From CADCTQ01 sp963844325 (GTDB lineage Bacteria; Bacteroidota; Bacteroidia; Cytophagales; 172606-1): a stretch of DNA of 64,000 nt. This document shows, piece by piece, positions 51,564-59,374 of the stretch. The notes beneath the pieces were generated by a model. That model was not told the origin of the DNA. It worked only from the letters and a program-made list of their open reading frames with translations, and searched no databases. The stretch spans positions 992,001 through 1,056,000 of the forward strand of contig CAWJNV010000002.1 in NCBI GenBank assembly GCA_963844325.1, in the 5' to 3' direction. Position 1 is the first letter of the stretch; each line of letters opens with the position of its first letter. The position numbers were made by a program, and so were the translations under genes.

Positions 51564-51836
51564 ATGTTTGACGAGAAAAGCAGGTACAAAGCCGCCGAAC
51601 AATACCTGGTGAAAGACCGCCGGGGGCGCACCGTTCCGGTCGTGGCCGTTCCGGAAACACCCCGGCAAACCATCCTGGGCCAGCACCTGCTGCGGCAGGG
51701 GCAGCGCCCCGACCACCTGGCTTACCAGTACCTCAACGACCCGGCGGGCTTCTGGCGCATTGCCGAAGCCAACGACGCCATGCTGCCGGAGGCCCTGAGC
51801 GAACAATCCGAAATTGCCATTCCCGACAAACGCTGA
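51564..51836 (+). CDS. Small LysM-like eCIS baseplate protein
   Basis: A 90-residue protein with a LysM-like stretch (HLLRQGQRPDHLAYQYLNDPAGFWRIAEANDAMLPE), as in phage tail protein X (gpX) and eCIS small baseplate proteins. It lies between the tube adaptor (23 bases) and the hub gene, whose ATG is three bases after this stop. It probably sits at the hub and stabilises the adaptor. The N-terminal 45 residues are polar and basic. No catalytic residues. Confidence 0.7.
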   Translation: MFDEKSRYKAAEQYLVKDRRGRTVPVVAVPETPRQTILGQHLLRQGQRPDHLAYQYLNDPAGFWRIAEANDAMLPEALSEQSEIAIPDKR

Positions 51837-51839
51837 TCC

Positions 51840-52946
51840 ATGGGACCCGGCATACTCATCAGCGTAGACAAAGCGCCCGACGAAACCCTCACCAGCCAGG
51901 TGAGCAGCGTGGAGGTGTACGAAAGGCTGGACCAGGCAACCACCTACAAGATCCGTTTTGCGGTGGACATCCGGGACAACGACATCGGCCGGGACCTGGA
52001 GGGATACACCGACCCGGGCTCGGTGCTGGGCGTGATCACGGAAGTGAACGACCAGCGGGTATGCCTGGTCAACGGCCCGGTGATCCGCCAGCAGGTGCAC
52101 CTGCTGCACGGCGGCGCCGGCTCCTGGGTGGAAGTGGAAGGTACCGACGATGCGCAGGGGATGGACCAGCGTTTCCGCAACCGGGTCTGGAGCGACGTGT
52201 CCGACGCGGATGTCGTTTCGGCCATCATCGGCGAGTACGGGATGGGCAACCGGGTGGAAGCCACCCCCGGTTCGGGCCACGCCGAGGACAACCACGTGCT
52301 GGTGCAGGTGGAGTCGGACCTGGGCCTGGTCCGCCGGCTCGCGCGGCGCAACGGGTATCACTTCTGGATTACCTACAGTCCGGAAGGAGAAGCCACGGCG
52401 CACTTCGGGCCCCGCAGCCTGGAAGGGGAGCCGGCCGCCGAACTAATCATGAATGCCCGCGACAACAACATTGAGCACCTGCACATCCACTGGGACGCCC
52501 GGCGCCCCACCGAGGCGGAAGGCCGGCAGGTTGACCTGAGAACCAAGGAGGTGATGGGGGGAGCCGTTACCCTGGACAACGAAACCGCCCTCGGCGCCCG
52601 GGCGCTGGCGCAGATCACGGGCAGCAACGCCCATTCCATGCAACTGGCGCCGCCCGCCGACGACGGCGGCACCATGCAGGCCCGCGGGCGGGCGGCCCTC
52701 CGCGATGCCCAGTGGTTCATCCACGCGACCTGCCGCACGAGTGTACACCAACTGGCGGGGCTGGTGCGCAGCCATACGCTGGTAAACGTGCAGGGGGCCG
52801 GGAGCCGGCACAGCGGCCGCTATTACGTGACGGGGGTAAAACACCTCATCAGCCCGGTGTCGCACGTGATGGAGGTGGAACTGGCGCGCAACGCCTGGGG
52901 CAACGAGGAAGGCGGGGGGCAGGGAGGATTGAACGCTATTTTCTGA
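51840..52946 (+). CDS. eCIS baseplate hub protein (gpD/VgrG N-terminal-like, Afp8-like)
   Basis: A 368-residue hub protein of the phage late-control gene D family (PF05954). Family features are the VSSVEVYERLDQATTYKIRFAVDIRDNDIG start, FRNRVWSDVSDADVVSAIIGEYGM in the middle, and VRRLARRNGYHFWITYSPEGEATAHFGP, as in gpD/gp27 hubs. The C-terminal third holds a VgrG-like strand region with LVRSHTLVNVQGAGSRHSGRYYVTGVKH. It forms the trimeric ring that carries the spike encoded by the next gene. Confidence 0.87.
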   Translation: MGPGILISVDKAPDETLTSQVSSVEVYERLDQATTYKIRFAVDIRDNDIGRDLEGYTDPGSVLGVITEVNDQRVCLVNGPVIRQQVHLLHGGAGSWVEVEGTDDAQGMDQRFRNRVWSDVSDADVVSAIIGEYGMGNRVEATPGSGHAEDNHVLVQVESDLGLVRRLARRNGYHFWITYSPEGEATAHFGPRSLEGEPAAELIMNARDNNIEHLHIHWDARRPTEAEGRQVDLRTKEVMGGAVTLDNETALGARALAQITGSNAHSMQLAPPADDGGTMQARGRAALRDAQWFIHATCRTSVHQLAGLVRSHTLVNVQGAGSRHSGRYYVTGVKHLISPVSHVMEVELARNAWGNEEGGGQGGLNAIF

Positions 52947-52985
52947 ACCGGTAACGCAGCCGCTTACCCCACCACCGAGCAATTC

Positions 52986-53693
52986 ATGGACAACCAACTG
53001 GCCGAGCAACTGTTAGACTACGTGCGCAACCGGTACTTCGGCAAGTACCGGGGCATCGTGACCGACAACCAGGACCCCACGCAACGGGGCCGGGTGAAGG
53101 TGCGCGTTCCCGCCGTGTTCGGCCCGGAGGTCAACGTGTGGGCCGTCCCTTGCCTGCCCTACGCCGGCAAGGGCGTGGGCGTGTACATGGTGCCCGAACC
53201 GGATGCCGGGGTGTGGGTGGAATTTGAGGCCGGCGACCCTTCTTTTCCCATCTGGAGCGGCGGCTACTGGACCGACGGGGAACTGCCGGAAAACGAAGCG
53301 GGCGCGGCAGCCGTGCCTTCCCGGCGCATGATCCGCAGCGAAAAAGGAATGATGGTGAGCCTCGACGATGAAGCCCACGTGGTGACCATCAGCGACAACG
53401 ACGGGAGCAACCTGGTGACCATCCAGGTGCAGCAGGGCAAGATCAGGATCAAAGGCAACCTGAAGGTCGTGGTGGAAGCGCCGCAGATCGAACTCGTGGA
53501 AAACAGTACGCACCCGCTGGTGTTCGGCGACAACCTGCTCAACTACCTCAACCAACTGGTGCAGGTGTACCAGACGCACACCCACCCGGGCGAAATGGCC
53601 CTGGGCGTATTGCCGGTCACGCCGGCCCCGCCCGTGCCGCCGCTGCCGCCCGCTACCCCGGACCTGCTGTCCGTCAGAGTGAAGACCGGGTGA
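52986..53693 (+). CDS. eCIS spike protein (gpV/gp5 OB-fold)
   Basis: The central spike of the injectisome, with the phage baseplate assembly protein V / gp5 OB-fold (PF04717). The 235-residue protein contains YFGKYRGIVTDNQDPTQRGRVKVRVPAVFG, then WAVPCLPYAGKGVGVYMVPEPDAGVWVEFEAGDP, and a triple-stranded-helix-like region (about 145-165, VTIQVQQGKIRIKGNLKVVVEA). The last 30 residues are Pro-rich. No PAAR-type tip gene was seen beside it. It starts 39 bases after the hub gene. Confidence 0.88.
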   Translation: MDNQLAEQLLDYVRNRYFGKYRGIVTDNQDPTQRGRVKVRVPAVFGPEVNVWAVPCLPYAGKGVGVYMVPEPDAGVWVEFEAGDPSFPIWSGGYWTDGELPENEAGAAAVPSRRMIRSEKGMMVSLDDEAHVVTISDNDGSNLVTIQVQQGKIRIKGNLKVVVEAPQIELVENSTHPLVFGDNLLNYLNQLVQVYQTHTHPGEMALGVLPVTPAPPVPPLPPATPDLLSVRVKTG

Positions 53694-53763
53694 GCACCCG
53701 GACTGATCCTAAAATGATTTCACGATTACCTGTTTGGTTATTTAAAATTACCTGTGAGTCAGA

Positions 53764-53800
53764 GTATTACGAATAACGAACAACCAACAACGAATCAGTG
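53764..53800. repeat. Low-complexity A/C-rich intergenic repeat
   Basis: GAATAACGAACAACCAAC and adjoining bases are the complement of the G/T-rich segment TTGGTTGTTCGTTGTTC at 11470-11486. This is a short repeat family found between genes in this genome; no function is suggested. Confidence 0.45.
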
Positions 53801-53863
53801 TAAAACCCGATGGTCAGCCCAAGCCCCGGCCCCACAGCTGATCCCTCCTTAAACCGACTCCCT

Positions 53864-54124
53864 ATGGCCCTCAAAGCAGGTTCCCCATCCAAGTACTCAG
53901 GCAGCATGGCCGAAGCCATTGAAAAAGCCTTCCTGGCCGCGTGGCCCGCGGTGATTCCCGACCAGCCCGCCCCGGTTTTTACCAACCAGACGAAGCTGTT
54001 GTTCATCGCCATTGCCCAGGGGGTGGTGGGGCACCTGGCTGCCCACCCCGAGGCTTTCAAAATCGCCGTGGCACCCGACGCCGGCCACACTCATTCCGCC
54101 ACAATCACTGCAATCGAGCAATAA
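53864..54124 (+). CDS. Small eCIS baseplate-associated protein (86 aa)
   Basis: An 86-residue protein located between the spike and the gp25 gene, a place usually occupied by a small eCIS protein of unknown role. A helix (SGSMAEAIEKAFLAAWPAVI), a hydrophobic helix (KLLFIAIAQGVVGHLAAHP), and a His-Thr-His-Ser patch (AGHTHSATITAIEQ) can be read; the last resembles the HTH tail of spike-tip proteins. The ATG at 53864 is preferred; an upstream ATG at 53810 would add an unlikely Pro-rich leader. Family unrecognised; role by position only. Confidence 0.62.
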   Translation: MALKAGSPSKYSGSMAEAIEKAFLAAWPAVIPDQPAPVFTNQTKLLFIAIAQGVVGHLAAHPEAFKIAVAPDAGHTHSATITAIEQ

Positions 54125-54125
54125 C

Positions 54126-54503
54126 ATGCAAAAGCCCATCCGCAGCATCCGCTATCCCTTCGCCATTGACCGGGGGCTGGGTACGCTCCTGGAGGAAACC
54201 GACTACAGCCGGCACGTCGAACAGATGATCCGGCAGGTGCTGCTCACCAGCCCCGGCGAACGCATCAACCGGCCCGACTTCGGGTGCGGCCTGCGCCGCA
54301 TGGTGTTTGCCCCCAACAGCGTCGTAAGCGCCAACCTCGCCCAGGTGCTGGTGCTCCAGGCGCTGGAAAAGTGGCTCGGCGACCTGATCAGCGTGCTGGA
54401 CGTGGCCCTCAAAGCCATTGACGAAAAACTGGAAGTGGGGATCGTGTACGTGCTCAAGGCCCGGCAGGAACGTCGTTACCTGAACCTGGAAGTAACCTTA
54501 TGA
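54126..54503 (+). CDS. eCIS baseplate wedge protein (gp25-like)
   Basis: A 125-residue wedge protein of the GPW/gp25 family (PF04965), the conserved sheath-baseplate connector. Diagnostic segments are IRYPFAIDRGLG, HVEQMIRQVLLTSPGERINRPDFGCGLRRMVFAP (containing the family EPR-like loop PGERINRPDFG), and LEVGIVYVLKARQERRYLNLEVTL. It overlaps the next gene by four bases (ATGA) and starts one base after the stop codon of the small protein. Confidence 0.92.
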   Translation: MQKPIRSIRYPFAIDRGLGTLLEETDYSRHVEQMIRQVLLTSPGERINRPDFGCGLRRMVFAPNSVVSANLAQVLVLQALEKWLGDLISVLDVALKAIDEKLEVGIVYVLKARQERRYLNLEVTL

Positions 54504-56956
54504 TGCCCGTACCCGACCGGATCGAGCAGTTGCTGGCGCAAACCGCCGTGACGGGCATCGACTTCGTTTACGTGCATCCTGACCAGGTCACGCTGGACGT
54601 GCATTTTCTGCTGCCGCCCGCCGCGCTGGTGCCGCCCCTGGCCGGCCCGTTCGACCCGGCCCGCGTACGGATCTACCACCCGGCGGGCGCCGTGCCCGAC
54701 GTGGCCGTGGCCGACGCCAGCCTCCTGGCCGACGCGGCAGGACGCAACGTGCTGCGGCTGCGCGTGGAAAAGCCCGGCGATTTTACGCTTTACAAACTCG
54801 CCCTCCAGGGCCCGCAGTTCGACCCGTACTACAACGACGTTCCCTTCAGCTTCAAAGCCAACTGTCCGTCGGACCTGGACTGCGAACCGCCCGGGCACGA
54901 ATGTCCGCCCGAGGAGCCGGTTGACTTCCCGGTGGATTACCTGGCCCGCGATTTCTGGAGTTTCCGGCGGGCCCTGCTTGATTTTGCCTCCCTGCGCTAT
55001 CCCGGCTGGCCCGACCGCCTGGAGGCCGACGCCGGCAACATGCTGGTGGAAGTGATGAGTGCCCTGGGCGACGAAATGGCGTATTACCAGGACCGGATCG
55101 GCCGCGAGGCCTACCTGGAGACGGCCACCCAGCGCCGTTCGCTGCGCCGCCTCGCCCGCCTGGTCGATTACCAGGTGCACGACGGCCTCGGCGCCCGGGC
55201 CTGGCTGGACGTACAGGTGACGGGCGCCGGGGCCGGCCCCTTTATTCCCGCCGGCACCGACGTGTGGGCCGCCGGCGACAACGGCACCCGGATTGATTTT
55301 GAAGTGGGGCAGGCGCTGCGGGAGGGGCTCGAAGGCGCTACGTATTACGTGACCGCCGCCCGGAACCGGCTCGAAGCCCACCGGTGGGACGAAGACCAGG
55401 TGTGCCTGCCGGTCGGCGCAACCGAGTTGTACGTAAAAAACCACCAGCAGCTTGTACTCGTCCCCGCGGGCGGCTTGCCGTCGGCCGAATGGGTGCTGCT
55501 GAAGACATTGCCGGCCAACGCCGCCCAGCCGGCCCGCAACCACCTGGTGCGCCTTACCTACGTGACGGACGGCCACGACCCGGTACGCAATGCCCCCGTG
55601 ACCCGCCTGGCCTGGGAGGAGGCCCAGGCGCTGCCTTTTGAACTGGACCTGACGGCATTGGAGGTGCGGGCCAACCTGGTTCCTGCCACTGCCGGCAGGA
55701 CTTACGCGGCGTATGTTGTGATCGGCGCCGACGTGACGGGCCTGGACGAAGCCGGGCAGCAAGCCCTGTTGGGGGCCGCGGGGGAAGCCGGCGTGGCGCG
55801 GGCCGTGGAACGCGAAGGGCCCGACGGAACGGTGACGTACTTGTTTACCCTGCCGCAGTCCGAAGCGCAGAACCTGGTCTGGCTGGGCGACGACCCGCAC
55901 CGGGCCCAGCCCGAGATCAACTTGCAGGAAGTGCAGTTTGATGCCGCGGCCGGCACCTGGGACAAAAAGGATGACTGGTACTGGCGGCGTTCCCTGGTGG
56001 GCGTGTACGCGGCCCAGGGCCAGGACAATGACTATACGCTCGAAGACGGCAGCTGGCGGCGGGTGGTCGGCTACCAGCGGCCCGCCGGGGAAGTGGCGCA
56101 CCGCGACTATGCCGGCAACGAGGGGGTAACGATTCGCTTCGGCAACGGGGCGTTTGGCCGCCGGCCCGCCGATAAAACGGTATTCCGGGTGGATTACCGC
56201 CTCGGCGGGGGCCGGCAGGGCAACGTGGCCGCCGGCGCCCTGCGCCACGCGGCAGCCGACTGGTTTGCCGTCAGCAATCCCCTCCCGGCGGCGGGCGGCG
56301 CCGACCCGGAAACGCCCGAAGCAGTCCGCCAGTCCGCCCCCGAGGCGTTCCGGGCCGTCACGTTCCGGGCGGTCCGGCCGGAGGATTACGCCGAAGCGGC
56401 CCGGCGGCTCCCGTGGGTGCAGCAGGCCGGCGCCTCGTTCCGGTGGACGGGCAGCTGGCTGGCGGCATTCGTAACCCCCGATCCGCGCGGGGCCACCTTG
56501 CTGGCCGGTGCCCGGCGCCGGGAACTGGAAACGCACCTGGACCGCTTCCGGCAGGCCGGCCGGCAAGTACACGTAGCCAACCCACAGTACGCCGACATCG
56601 ACCTGGAGATCAGCGTCTGCGTGGCCCCTTACGCGTACCCCGGCGAGGTAAAAGAACGGATACTGGCGGCTTTACAGGGCAAAAACGGGGTTCGTCCCGT
56701 GCCCGGGTATTTTTCGCCCGACCGTTTTACCTTTGGCACCTCGCTGGAACGGTCCACCCTGGAAGCCACCATCCAGGCGGTGCCCGGCGTGCTGGCCGTC
56801 GAGCGCATCCGCTTCCGGCGACGGGGCTGGTTCGAATGGCGGTTCTTCACCGAATGGGGGTACGCCCCCGGCGACCAGGCCATCATCCGGGTGGCCAATG
56901 ACCCCCTGCACCCCGAAAGAGGTTCCTTTAAAATCCATACCCACGGCGGTTTATGA
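54500..56956 (+). CDS. eCIS baseplate J-like wedge protein 1 (Afp11-like)
   Basis: An 818-residue baseplate J/gp47-like wedge protein (PF04865). The conserved block near residue 590 is NPLPAAGGADPETPEAVRQSAPEAFR, as in baseplate J proteins, and a later segment (LEISVCVAPYAYPGEVKERILAAL) is the C-terminal J module. The N-terminal half (about 145-380) has DYLARDFWSFRRALLDFASLRYPGW and EVMSALGDEMAYYQDRIGREAYLETATQRRSLRRLARL, typical of the longer eCIS/cyanobacterial form. Its stop overlaps the next start (ATGA), showing coupled translation. Confidence 0.88.
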   Translation: MMPVPDRIEQLLAQTAVTGIDFVYVHPDQVTLDVHFLLPPAALVPPLAGPFDPARVRIYHPAGAVPDVAVADASLLADAAGRNVLRLRVEKPGDFTLYKLALQGPQFDPYYNDVPFSFKANCPSDLDCEPPGHECPPEEPVDFPVDYLARDFWSFRRALLDFASLRYPGWPDRLEADAGNMLVEVMSALGDEMAYYQDRIGREAYLETATQRRSLRRLARLVDYQVHDGLGARAWLDVQVTGAGAGPFIPAGTDVWAAGDNGTRIDFEVGQALREGLEGATYYVTAARNRLEAHRWDEDQVCLPVGATELYVKNHQQLVLVPAGGLPSAEWVLLKTLPANAAQPARNHLVRLTYVTDGHDPVRNAPVTRLAWEEAQALPFELDLTALEVRANLVPATAGRTYAAYVVIGADVTGLDEAGQQALLGAAGEAGVARAVEREGPDGTVTYLFTLPQSEAQNLVWLGDDPHRAQPEINLQEVQFDAAAGTWDKKDDWYWRRSLVGVYAAQGQDNDYTLEDGSWRRVVGYQRPAGEVAHRDYAGNEGVTIRFGNGAFGRRPADKTVFRVDYRLGGGRQGNVAAGALRHAAADWFAVSNPLPAAGGADPETPEAVRQSAPEAFRAVTFRAVRPEDYAEAARRLPWVQQAGASFRWTGSWLAAFVTPDPRGATLLAGARRRELETHLDRFRQAGRQVHVANPQYADIDLEISVCVAPYAYPGEVKERILAALQGKNGVRPVPGYFSPDRFTFGTSLERSTLEATIQAVPGVLAVERIRFRRRGWFEWRFFTEWGYAPGDQAIIRVANDPLHPERGSFKIHTHGGL

Positions 56957-59373
56957 GCTGTACCTGTAGCAACCCCAACCCCCCCGGCCACGCGTTTGCC
57001 TGCCCGTGCGACCGGCCGGAGCACCCCCGCCGCCCCATCATCGGCGCCGGCCTCGATGCGCTGCCCCGGCAGGTTGCGGGTTTTGCCGAATTCCGGCGGG
57101 CCATGCTTTTTGCCCTGCCCGGCAAAACGCCGCTGCTCTACTGGCAGGCCCGGCGGCAGGACGACCTGGGCGTGATGCTGCTGGAAATGTGGGCCTACGT
57201 GTGCGACTCCCTGGCCTTCTACGACCAGGTGATCGCCCAGGAGGCGTACCTGCGCACCGCCCGGCGGCGCCCTTCGCTGCGCCGGCTGGTAGCGCTGCTG
57301 GGGTACCTGCCCCGGCCGGCCGTGGGGGCCACGGTCAGCCTGGCCGCCCTGGCCGAAGGCCGGCAGGCAATTACGTTGCCCGCCGGCACCGCTTTTCGTT
57401 CCGCCGGCTTCGACGGCAACCCGCCGCAGGTGTTCGAACTGGATGCCGACACCCGCATTCACCCGTTCGTCAACCGCTGGAACATCCGGCCGCCGCGCCC
57501 GGGCGTGATCGGGGTGGGCAACCCCGACGCCCTCCTGGTTGTGCCCCGGGCCGAAATCAAACCGGACGACCGGCTGCTGCTGGTGGACCTGGTCAATGCC
57601 GCGCGCAACCAGCCGCTGCGGGCCGCCCAGCCCGTGCCTTACACCGACCCGGAAGGGCGTACGTACGCCCAGATAAAACTCCAGGCCCCGGCGCAACTGG
57701 CCGCCCATACGGAACTGGCCCACCTCCGCCTGCTGCTGCCCACCCAGACCATGGGGCTGTGGACGCGGGGCGGCCCCCCCGCAACCATCGGCCAGGCGGG
57801 GGGGCTCGCTACCATCGCCCTCGACGGCCTGTACCGGCACTTGAAAGCGGGGGAATACCTCCTCATTTCCCGCGGGCAGGAATCGCGCTGGTACAAAATC
57901 CACGAGGTCACCGAGGAGGTCCGCAGCCAGGGGCCGGGCAGTACCGTCACCATCAACGGGGCGGCTTTTACGATGCCCGGGGTAAGCGTGCCGGTCACCC
58001 GGCTCACCCTCGACGCCCCGCTGAATGACCCGAACCGCAAGCCGCCCGGAACCGCCGACTGGACGGAAGCCCAGCGCGGGGAACTGGTGGTGCACGGCGG
58101 CATGCAAACGGCGGGAATCCTCGCCGACGCCCCCAAAACGACGCTGGCGCCGGGGGATCGGCTGGAACTGGCCGGGCCGGTGGAGCCGCCGGAAGGGGAA
58201 TGGGAACCCCGCCGGTTCCTGCTCCAGGACAAGAACCGGCGCGCCGTTGCCCTCGACGGGCAAGTCAGTTTCCCTGACGGCATGCTCCGGCCGGACCCGG
58301 ACTCTGGCTGGCAGCCCGAACTGGCCCTGCCCGTCGCGGTGTTCGGCAACGTGATCAGCGCCAGCCGGGGCGAACGGGTAAAGGAGGAAATGCTCGGCAG
58401 CGGCAATGCTTCGCGGGCCAACCAGACCTTCAAGCTCAAGAAAAAGCCGCTAACCTACCTGCCGGCGCCGGCCGCCGCCGACGACCAGGGCGTCGAAAGC
58501 ACCCTGGAGGTCCGCGTGAACGGCGTCCGCTGGCGCGAAGTGAGGAGTTTTTACGGCAAAGGGCCCACCGACCCCGTCTACATCGTACGCCAGGACGACG
58601 AAGGCCACTCGCTGGTTACTTTCGGCGACGGCGTGCGGGGCATGCGGCTGCCCACCGGGGCCGGCAACGTGTTCGCCAGCTACCGCTTCGGGGCCGGGCG
58701 GGCCGCCCCGCCCGCGGGGGCCGTCAACCAGGTGGGCCGGCCGGTAAAAGGGTTGCAAAGTGTCCGGAACCCGCTGCCAGCCGCGGGCGGGGCCGACGCC
58801 GCGTCGGCCGACGACGTACGGGCCGACGCCCCCCGTTCGGCCCTGCTCCTGGGACGGGCCGTGTCCATGGCCGACCTGACGGCCGTGGCCCACTCAGTGC
58901 CCGGCGTGCGGCTCGCGCAGGCCGAATGGCGGTGGCACGGTACCCGGCAGTGCCCCGTGGTGCACGTGTGGTACATCGGCGATGACGGCATCGGCGAGGG
59001 GCTGCTGCAACGCCTGCGGATGGTAACCGACCCCACCACGCCCATCCGGGTGGAGGCGGCGCGGGCAGTACCCGTCACGCTTACGGTAGACGTGGCCCTG
59101 GCCCAGGGCTACCACCCGGCCGGCGTGGTGGCCGAACTGCGCCGGACCCTGACCGATCCCCGGCAAGGCTGGCTGATCCCCGAAAAGCGCGGGATCGGGC
59201 GCCCCCTGTTCCGCAGCCAGCTTTTTGCCGCCGTTCTGTCCGTTACGGGCACCGCGGCAGTCCGGGGGCTGCTCTGGAACGCCGCTCCCTTTACCGAATT
59301 TGCCAAACCTACCGGCGCGGGTACTTACTTCGATTTTCCGGAGGGAAGCCTGCGCCTGAACGCCACGATCTGA
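56953..59373 (+). CDS. eCIS baseplate J-like wedge protein 2
   Basis: An 806-residue second baseplate-assembly protein with the same general plan as the preceding gene. The N-terminus has two cysteine clusters (MSCTCSNPNPPGHAFACPCDRP) not present in the first copy. The family segment EMWAYVCDSLAFYDQVIAQEAYLRTARRRPSLRRLVALLGY is followed by the baseplate J block NPLPAAGGADAASADDVRADAPRS (about 605-630). Two J-like proteins in tandem occur in several eCIS lineages; they form the inner and outer wedge. It overlaps the previous gene by four bases. Confidence 0.86.
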   Translation: MSCTCSNPNPPGHAFACPCDRPEHPRRPIIGAGLDALPRQVAGFAEFRRAMLFALPGKTPLLYWQARRQDDLGVMLLEMWAYVCDSLAFYDQVIAQEAYLRTARRRPSLRRLVALLGYLPRPAVGATVSLAALAEGRQAITLPAGTAFRSAGFDGNPPQVFELDADTRIHPFVNRWNIRPPRPGVIGVGNPDALLVVPRAEIKPDDRLLLVDLVNAARNQPLRAAQPVPYTDPEGRTYAQIKLQAPAQLAAHTELAHLRLLLPTQTMGLWTRGGPPATIGQAGGLATIALDGLYRHLKAGEYLLISRGQESRWYKIHEVTEEVRSQGPGSTVTINGAAFTMPGVSVPVTRLTLDAPLNDPNRKPPGTADWTEAQRGELVVHGGMQTAGILADAPKTTLAPGDRLELAGPVEPPEGEWEPRRFLLQDKNRRAVALDGQVSFPDGMLRPDPDSGWQPELALPVAVFGNVISASRGERVKEEMLGSGNASRANQTFKLKKKPLTYLPAPAAADDQGVESTLEVRVNGVRWREVRSFYGKGPTDPVYIVRQDDEGHSLVTFGDGVRGMRLPTGAGNVFASYRFGAGRAAPPAGAVNQVGRPVKGLQSVRNPLPAAGGADAASADDVRADAPRSALLLGRAVSMADLTAVAHSVPGVRLAQAEWRWHGTRQCPVVHVWYIGDDGIGEGLLQRLRMVTDPTTPIRVEAARAVPVTLTVDVALAQGYHPAGVVAELRRTLTDPRQGWLIPEKRGIGRPLFRSQLFAAVLSVTGTAAVRGLLWNAAPFTEFAKPTGAGTYFDFPEGSLRLNATI

Positions 59374-59374
59374 G

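Noticed and set aside
54476..56572. A 698-codon minus-strand frame
   Set aside because: Antisense shadow of the first baseplate J-like gene, with the same composition artefact.
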